From Nitrosopumilaceae archaeon (lineage in GTDB: Archaea; Thermoproteota; Nitrososphaeria; Nitrososphaerales; Nitrosopumilaceae), in NCBI GenBank assembly GCA_011523285.1, contig WTHC01000051.1:1-58034 (forward strand): a stretch of 58,034 nt of DNA, read 5' to 3'. Shown here one piece after another: positions 53,705 to 58,034 of the stretch; positions within the stretch are counted from its first letter, which is position 1, and each line of letters starts with the position of its first letter. Both the position numbers and the translations under genes were made by a program. The notes beneath the pieces were generated by a model. That model did no database searches, had not been told where the DNA came from, and saw only the letters and a program-made list of their open reading frames with translations.

Positions 53705-54667
53705 ATGGAATCCAATTTAACAGACATGAGAACAGTATATGGTAAAACATTAATCGAATTGGGAAAATCTAATCACAGAATAGTTGTTATTGGCGCAGAC
53801 ACAACAAACTCATTAAAAATATCTCAGTTTGGAAAAATATTTAAAAATCGTTTTTTTAACGTTGGAATTGCAGAAGCTAATTTAGTTTCAATTGCTGCTG
53901 GCCTAGCCAATGCCGGCAAAATTGTTTTCGCCGGCACATATGCAATATTCGTTCCTGGGAGATGTGTAGATCAAATTAGAAATGCAATCGCATATCCTTC
54001 ACGATGTAACCAAAAAGGATTAAATGTAAAGCTGGTAGTTTCTCACGGAGGTATTTCTGTTGGTGCAGACGGTGGATCTCATCAACAATTGGAGGATATA
54101 GCAATAATGAGAACAATTCCAAATATGAAAGTCCTTATACCTGCAGACTCCGTTTCAGTTTCTGAACTCACTCGTATAATGTCTGAAAAGTATGGGCCTT
54201 TTTACATGAGAATGGCTAGACCAAAAACACATACGATACATCATACGTCGCAAAAATTTTTACTAGGCAAAGGAATTATTGTAAACGATGGTTCTGATTG
54301 TACTATAGCTGCCTGTGGAATAACTGTTAAAATGGCACTCGACGCTGCTAGATTGTTAAAAAAAGATGGAATTTCTTGTCAAGTTATAGATATGTTTTCA
54401 ATCAAACCTCTTGATAATGATATATTGGAAAAGTCTGCTCGTAAAACTGGATTTATAATCACATGTGAAGAACATAATGTTATTGCTGGTTTTGGTTCTG
54501 CAGTATGTGAAACAATTTCTAATACGTATCCAGTTCCTATAAAAAGAATTGGTATAAATGATAGTTTTGGAGAATCTGCACGAGATTCTGAAATGACATT
54601 ATTATTTAAAAAACATAAATTAACTCCTGAAGATATAGCAAATAATGTTAGGGAGATAAGAAGATGA
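53705..54667 (+). CDS. Transketolase C-terminal subunit
   Basis: A 320-residue pyrimidine-binding plus C-terminal domain protein. It shows VGIAEANLVSIAAGLANAGK (active Glu), FVPGRCVDQIRN, VSHGGISVGADGGSHQ, RMARPKTH and a C-terminal IKPLD, with EEHNVIAGFGSAV. Together with the N-half it forms the full enzyme that moves two-carbon units between sugar phosphates. Starts 1 nt after the fusion gene stop and overlaps the transaldolase ATG (ATGA). Confidence 0.93.
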   Translation: MESNLTDMRTVYGKTLIELGKSNHRIVVIGADTTNSLKISQFGKIFKNRFFNVGIAEANLVSIAAGLANAGKIVFAGTYAIFVPGRCVDQIRNAIAYPSRCNQKGLNVKLVVSHGGISVGADGGSHQQLEDIAIMRTIPNMKVLIPADSVSVSELTRIMSEKYGPFYMRMARPKTHTIHHTSQKFLLGKGIIVNDGSDCTIAACGITVKMALDAARLLKKDGISCQVIDMFSIKPLDNDILEKSARKTGFIITCEEHNVIAGFGSAVCETISNTYPVPIKRIGINDSFGESARDSEMTLLFKKHKLTPEDIANNVREIRR

Positions 54668-55308
54668 AAATATTTTTAGATACCGCGAATATAAAATCCA
54701 TTAAATTTTACAATGATATGGGATTAATAGACGGCGTGACAACAAACCCATCATTACTAGCGAAAGAAAAAGACAATCCTCACAAAATTATGAAATCTAT
54801 ATCTAATATGATGGATAAAGGTGATGTTAGTCTTGAAGTAATAGGCACTACTTCATCTGAAATGATCAAAGAAGGACGTCAGCTAAAACAATACGGTGAT
54901 AATGTGGTTGTAAAATGTCCAATGACTGCGGATGGACTTATTGCATGTAAAAAACTAACTAGTGAAAATATACCAGTTAACATAACTTTGATTTTTTCAT
55001 CTAACCAAGCCATACTAGCAGCTAAATCTGGAGCAAAATACATAAGTCCATTCATAGGACGTTTGGATGATATTGGAAATGACGGTATTAATATTATAGG
55101 TGAAATTAAACAAATTTTTCAAAACTATGATTATAATACACAGATACTTGTGGCTAGTGTCAGACATCCAATGCATGTAATACAATCTGCTAAAATTGGT
55201 GCCGATGCAATTACAATGCCTCCAAAAATTCTAGATAAAATGATTCAACATAATCTTACCACCATTGGATTGAATAACTTTTTATCTGATTGGAAAAAAA
55301 TTAAATAA
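54664..55308 (+). CDS. tal: Transaldolase (TalC/MipB type)
   Basis: A 214-residue TIM-barrel aldolase. It starts MKIFLDTANI, has DGVTTNPSLLAKE, VVVKCPMTADGL (Schiff-base Lys is the K of VKCP) and ISPFIGRLDDIG and ASVRHPMHV. It moves dihydroxyacetone units in the non-oxidative pentose phosphate pathway; small members can be fructose-6-phosphate aldolases, but the operon with transketolase supports transaldolase. Third gene of the operon. Confidence 0.93.
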   Translation: MKIFLDTANIKSIKFYNDMGLIDGVTTNPSLLAKEKDNPHKIMKSISNMMDKGDVSLEVIGTTSSEMIKEGRQLKQYGDNVVVKCPMTADGLIACKKLTSENIPVNITLIFSSNQAILAAKSGAKYISPFIGRLDDIGNDGINIIGEIKQIFQNYDYNTQILVASVRHPMHVIQSAKIGADAITMPPKILDKMIQHNLTTIGLNNFLSDWKKIK

Positions 55309-55347
55309 AATTTAGTTTTTTTTATGTTTGTAATAGTAACCTATTTT

Positions 55348-55908
55348 CTAATTGTAGATCATTAATTTCTTTTCTTCTAGGAGCGAATGTAAATTATGAA
55401 CTGATCTATATACGTCTGATTCTTTCTTGGCACCAGTACATACTAATTTACCAGACGCAAATAATAGAATGACCGTTTTTGGATCTAACATTCTATGTAT
55501 TAATCCAGGAAATTGTTCAGGTTCGTACATACTTCTTGGTAACACTCTAGCTGCATATTCTAAATGTATCTTACCTCCTAAATTTATTGCAGCTACTATA
55601 TTTTGTACAGCTATTACAGCATCATTTTTTATTTTGATGCCTCCCTTACGAAGTTTTTGTACTACGGTCCTCACAGCTTTTATTGCCATTTCTTCTGATT
55701 TTGCCCCAGTACATACCATTTTACCAGTTCTAAATAATAGAGTGGCAGTTCTAGGCATATTTAATCGGAATACTAATCCTGGAAATTGATCTGGGTGATA
55801 TTCTGTGTCGGGGAATTTTTTAGTAACATCATTAAGATCGATTTTTTGATCTACCGAAGCTGATGCCACCACATTTTCAACACTTACAATTGGTTTTGTT
55901 TGTGGCAT
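55348..55908 (-). CDS. tbp: TATA-box-binding protein
   Basis: A 186-residue saddle-shaped transcription factor with two direct repeats. They align at QFPGLVFRLNMPRTATLLFRTGKMVCTGAKSEE and QFPGLIHRMLDPKTVILLFASGKLVCTGAKKES (split for length: the FPGL, LLF-x-x-GK and VCTGAK elements recur). Binds the TATA boxes noted here. ATG at 55908, convergent with transaldolase with 39 nt between stops. Confidence 0.97.
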   Translation of the reverse strand: MPQTKPIVSVENVVASASVDQKIDLNDVTKKFPDTEYHPDQFPGLVFRLNMPRTATLLFRTGKMVCTGAKSEEMAIKAVRTVVQKLRKGGIKIKNDAVIAVQNIVAAINLGGKIHLEYAARVLPRSMYEPEQFPGLIHRMLDPKTVILLFASGKLVCTGAKKESDVYRSVHNLHSLLEEKKLMIYN

Positions 55909-55979
55909 TTATAATCTTATAATTAAACTTTATGTGTACATAATAACCTTTGTATATTGAAACTAATGATTATTAATAT

Positions 55980-57366
55980 TTAAATTACATATCTTGATCT
56001 CCAATACCACATATTTGATCCAGATTCTAATTCTGTAATTTTATTATGAATTATATTTGATCTACCGCTATTGATTTCAATTATATTTTCCTAATTTGCT
56101 GGTTTTTGAATCTGATTATGAGTAAGTCTTTCTATAAACTCATTTTTAGTAAGACCAAATAGTTTATTCTTCTTAATATCTTTTATTGTTATGTATTTAA
56201 TTTTATTTTTATCACAATTTATAAGATATTCTCCACTTTGATGTGCAGGAAATATTTTAATATGTTCTGGTAAATTCAGAATTTTGTTGTGTAATGTATG
56301 GTATAATTTATCTGCTAATATAATTGAATTCTCATGTAGACCCGGTCTGCCTACACCATTAAAAGATATAACATCGCCAGAAAATATATATTCCATATCT
56401 ATAATTAAACACAAACTTCCAATTGTATGACATGGGGTATGAATTATTTTTATTTCTTTGTTGCCTATATTTAATTTGGTATTTTCATTAATGTGATTTG
56501 CATCGAAACTATATTTTTCATATTCGCTAACATGTAATTTTGAATTAGTAATATGGTGCTAATTATCTGGCAGCTGAAATATGATCTGCATGTTGATGAG
56601 TATCTACCACGCCCGTAATTTTTAATTTTTTTACTTTAATCAAATCTACATAATATGAAATAGGATATAAAGAATCAATAATCATAGCTTCGTCTCCAGA
56701 ACAAAATATGTATGATAAGCATCCGTTACCAATTTTCTCAATTCTGATTATTCGTAATTCATTGGTAACAAGCATTTCTTCGTAATTTAAAATTTTATTC
56801 CATTCGGACATTCCACCTATTAATGAAGAAGATTTCATATTGAATTTAGCAAGTATGGCAGAAGCTATAGTTGATCTATTTCCACGACTACAAATGGTTA
56901 CTATTTTTTTATTTAATGGAATATCAGTTTGACGATTTGATAATTCTGATAGAGGTATATTAGTTGCATTTGAAATTTTTGAAGTGATAAATTCATTAGG
57001 TTCTCTCACATCTAATAAAAATAAATTCTGATCCTGCTTATCAATTTCACCAAGTCAAAATTAACAATAGTGGTATTTAGAACATTTTTTACCAATTTTT
57101 CCTTCCATTTTGTTATACCTCCAATTAAAAAATATGCTATATATCCATATTTTTTCATCATGCAGACCATTTCTCTTGATGTAGTTTCATCATAATCCAC
57201 AAATATTATAATAAAATTTAGTGATTTTGTTCAGTATAGTTATATCTGGAATTATATTCGCTGATCCTTCTATATGCCCATTATCATATTGATATTTTTG
57301 TCTAACATCTAAAATCAATCTATTGTCAACTTTGATATTGCTTGCTATAATTCCATCTTCTCTCAT
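55980..57366 (-). pseudogene. Decayed double-rhodanese/MBL-fold hydrolase gene
   Basis: Reads on the minus strand as one gene cut by five lesions. From ATG 57366: rhodanese half RLILDVRQKYQYDNGHIEGSA, frameshift near 57214, then IIIFVDYDETTSREM and GGITKWKE; frameshift near 57050, then QNLFLLDVREPNEF and CSRGNRS (second rhodanese, active Cys kept), the MBL domain with THQHADH; TAA at 56563 and a frameshift near 56556, then HTPCHTIGS and SGDVISFNGVGR; TAG at 56091, after which the frame stays open to TAA at 55980. Intact relatives are persulfide dioxygenase-like. The presence of many lesions in a window otherwise free of them argues for real decay. Confidence 0.85.
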
Positions 57367-57394
57367 ATTCTTATATTTTTGATTTTTGTATTTA

Positions 57395-58034
57395 TTAATT
57401 CTGATCTAAGATATTTAGTATTTTATTAGTTATATCATTCACTTCATTAACAGCTAATATTTTTTCATATCCTAACATTTTCAAATTGTTTGCTATAGTG
57501 ATAGAATGTAGTGTATTGTAACCTAATCCTATTGCAGCCATTCTGATATTAGATAATTTAAAAAACCTTATGGCATTTTTAACTGCGTCTGAATCTGACG
57601 GTTCTCCATCAGTTAATGTTAAAAAAATATCGGGTTTTTGTAAATATAGCATAGATTTTATTTTCATATATACTTCAGCTAAAGGTGTTCCTCCATTAGC
57701 TTCTATCTTTGATAGCCTACGTGCAGATACATTGTCCCATTTCTCTCCATCAGACTTGATTAGCCAACATGTAATTTCCTTATCTGTTGTATTGAAAGCA
57801 TAAATAGAAAATTTAATTTTTAGATATGATAATACTTCACATAATGCTAGTGTTGCTTTTTTGTATTCCAATTTATTTTTCCAAATACTAGAAGAATGAT
57901 CTAACAATATCATAATTCTTGTTTTTATAGTTACTACATTATCTAAAAAAAATGGTTTATGTTCGTCCAGATAAGAGTCAAAATCAAATTCATCTCCTAT
58001 ATTTGCAAATTCTTCTTTTAAGTTTATTTTAAAC
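57395..58034 (-). CDS. vWA-domain protein (partial, runs off the right edge)
   Basis: At least 213 C-terminal residues with no stop up to the window edge; the true start lies outside. A von Willebrand A domain is clear: MIDAS motif LLDHSSSIW (DxSxS), TDGEPSD later, and a Thr in GGTPLAE between them. The preceding segment is acidic (EEFANIGDEFDFDSYLDEH). vWA proteins of this kind often pair with MoxR-type ATPases (as CobT with CobS in metal chelation), but the partner is out of view. Stop at 57395, 29 nt before the pseudogene start. Confidence 0.85.
   Translation of the reverse strand, partial: FKINLKEEFANIGDEFDFDSYLDEHKPFFLDNVVTIKTRIMILLDHSSSIWKNKLEYKKATLALCEVLSYLKIKFSIYAFNTTDKEITCWLIKSDGEKWDNVSARRLSKIEANGGTPLAEVYMKIKSMLYLQKPDIFLTLTDGEPSDSDAVKNAIRFFKLSNIRMAAIGLGYNTLHSITIANNLKMLGYEKILAVNEVNDITNKILNILDQN

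Noticed and set aside
57012-57200. Separate small rhodanese gene, with neighbouring pieces as independent genes
   Set aside because: The pieces at 57012, 56563 and 56091 join into one double-rhodanese/MBL protein once frameshifts are allowed, so they are treated as one pseudogene.

Overview
The window is a gene-dense, AT-rich stretch (roughly 30% G+C by eye) of an archaeal chromosome. It almost certainly comes from an ammonia-oxidising thaumarchaeon (Nitrososphaerota, Nitrosopumilales-like). The evidence is archaeal information processing (TBP, Alba, MCM, GINS, RFC large and small subunits, aIF5B, aIF6, L7Ae, S28e, L24e, L37e, ABCE1, LSm), an 11-subunit complex I without the NADH-oxidising NuoEFG module, a three-gene biotin-dependent acyl-CoA carboxylase of the kind used in the 3-hydroxypropionate/4-hydroxybutyrate cycle, a four-subunit succinate dehydrogenase, a 5S rRNA gene unlinked from 16S/23S, and scattered single tRNA genes. 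No phage, IS element, CRISPR array or large repeat was seen.

Layout. 1-9.4 kb: LSm/L37e, a creatininase-family amidohydrolase with PurU, tRNA-Leu, a phosphohexomutase, the L7Ae-S28e-L24e-NDK-aIF5B operon, archease, HisRS and aIF6. 9.4-18.9 kb: a 3Fe-4S/4Fe-4S ferredoxin, tRNA-Ser, RfcS, GINS-MCM, a minus-strand operon (nucleotidyltransferase, IlvE, a Gfo/Idh-like protein, Trm112-like), tRNA-Pro, a ferredoxin-NADP reductase-like flavoprotein, tRNA-Ala, Alba and a PadR regulator. 18.9-31.6 kb: sdhA-C-D-B, a DUF59 protein, ArgH, tRNA-Lys and tRNA-Asp, an IMPase-family phosphatase, an RfcL operon carrying three unknown proteins, and the acyl-CoA carboxylase operon. 31.6-42.6 kb: a peroxiredoxin and nuoABCDHIJKMLN. 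42.6-58 kb: a polyprenyl synthase, tRNA-Glu and tRNA(CAT), PyrE, a LarA-like protein, an M50 protease, a GNAT acetyltransferase, a Trm5-like methyltransferase, ABCE1, 5S rRNA, leucyl aminopeptidase, a pentose-phosphate operon, TBP, a decayed rhodanese/MBL gene and a vWA protein cut by the window end.

How the genes fit together. Electrons from ferredoxin or another donor and from succinate enter the quinone pool through the NuoEFG-less complex I and the SDH. The acyl-CoA carboxylase supplies fixed carbon. The pentose-phosphate operon (transketolase N-half fused to ribulose-phosphate 3-epimerase, transketolase C-half, transaldolase) makes pentose phosphates without an oxidative branch, and PyrE consumes PRPP derived from them.

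Most notable observations: (i) the transketolase-N/ribulose-phosphate 3-epimerase fusion; (ii) two protein genes (rfcS and the IMPase-like gene) whose TGA stop codon is the antisense of a convergent tRNA's T-loop, with argH also ending inside a tRNA gene; (iii) a TTTAAA promoter box at exactly the same distance from the ATG in four genes, implying leaderless transcripts; (iv) a PadR gene with a tandem palindromic operator between its TATA box and start codon; (v) a double-rhodanese/MBL pseudogene with five separate lesions; (vi) an RfcL operon with uncharacterised partners. Starts were refined against overlapping genes and promoter spacing, so several differ from the longest open frame.
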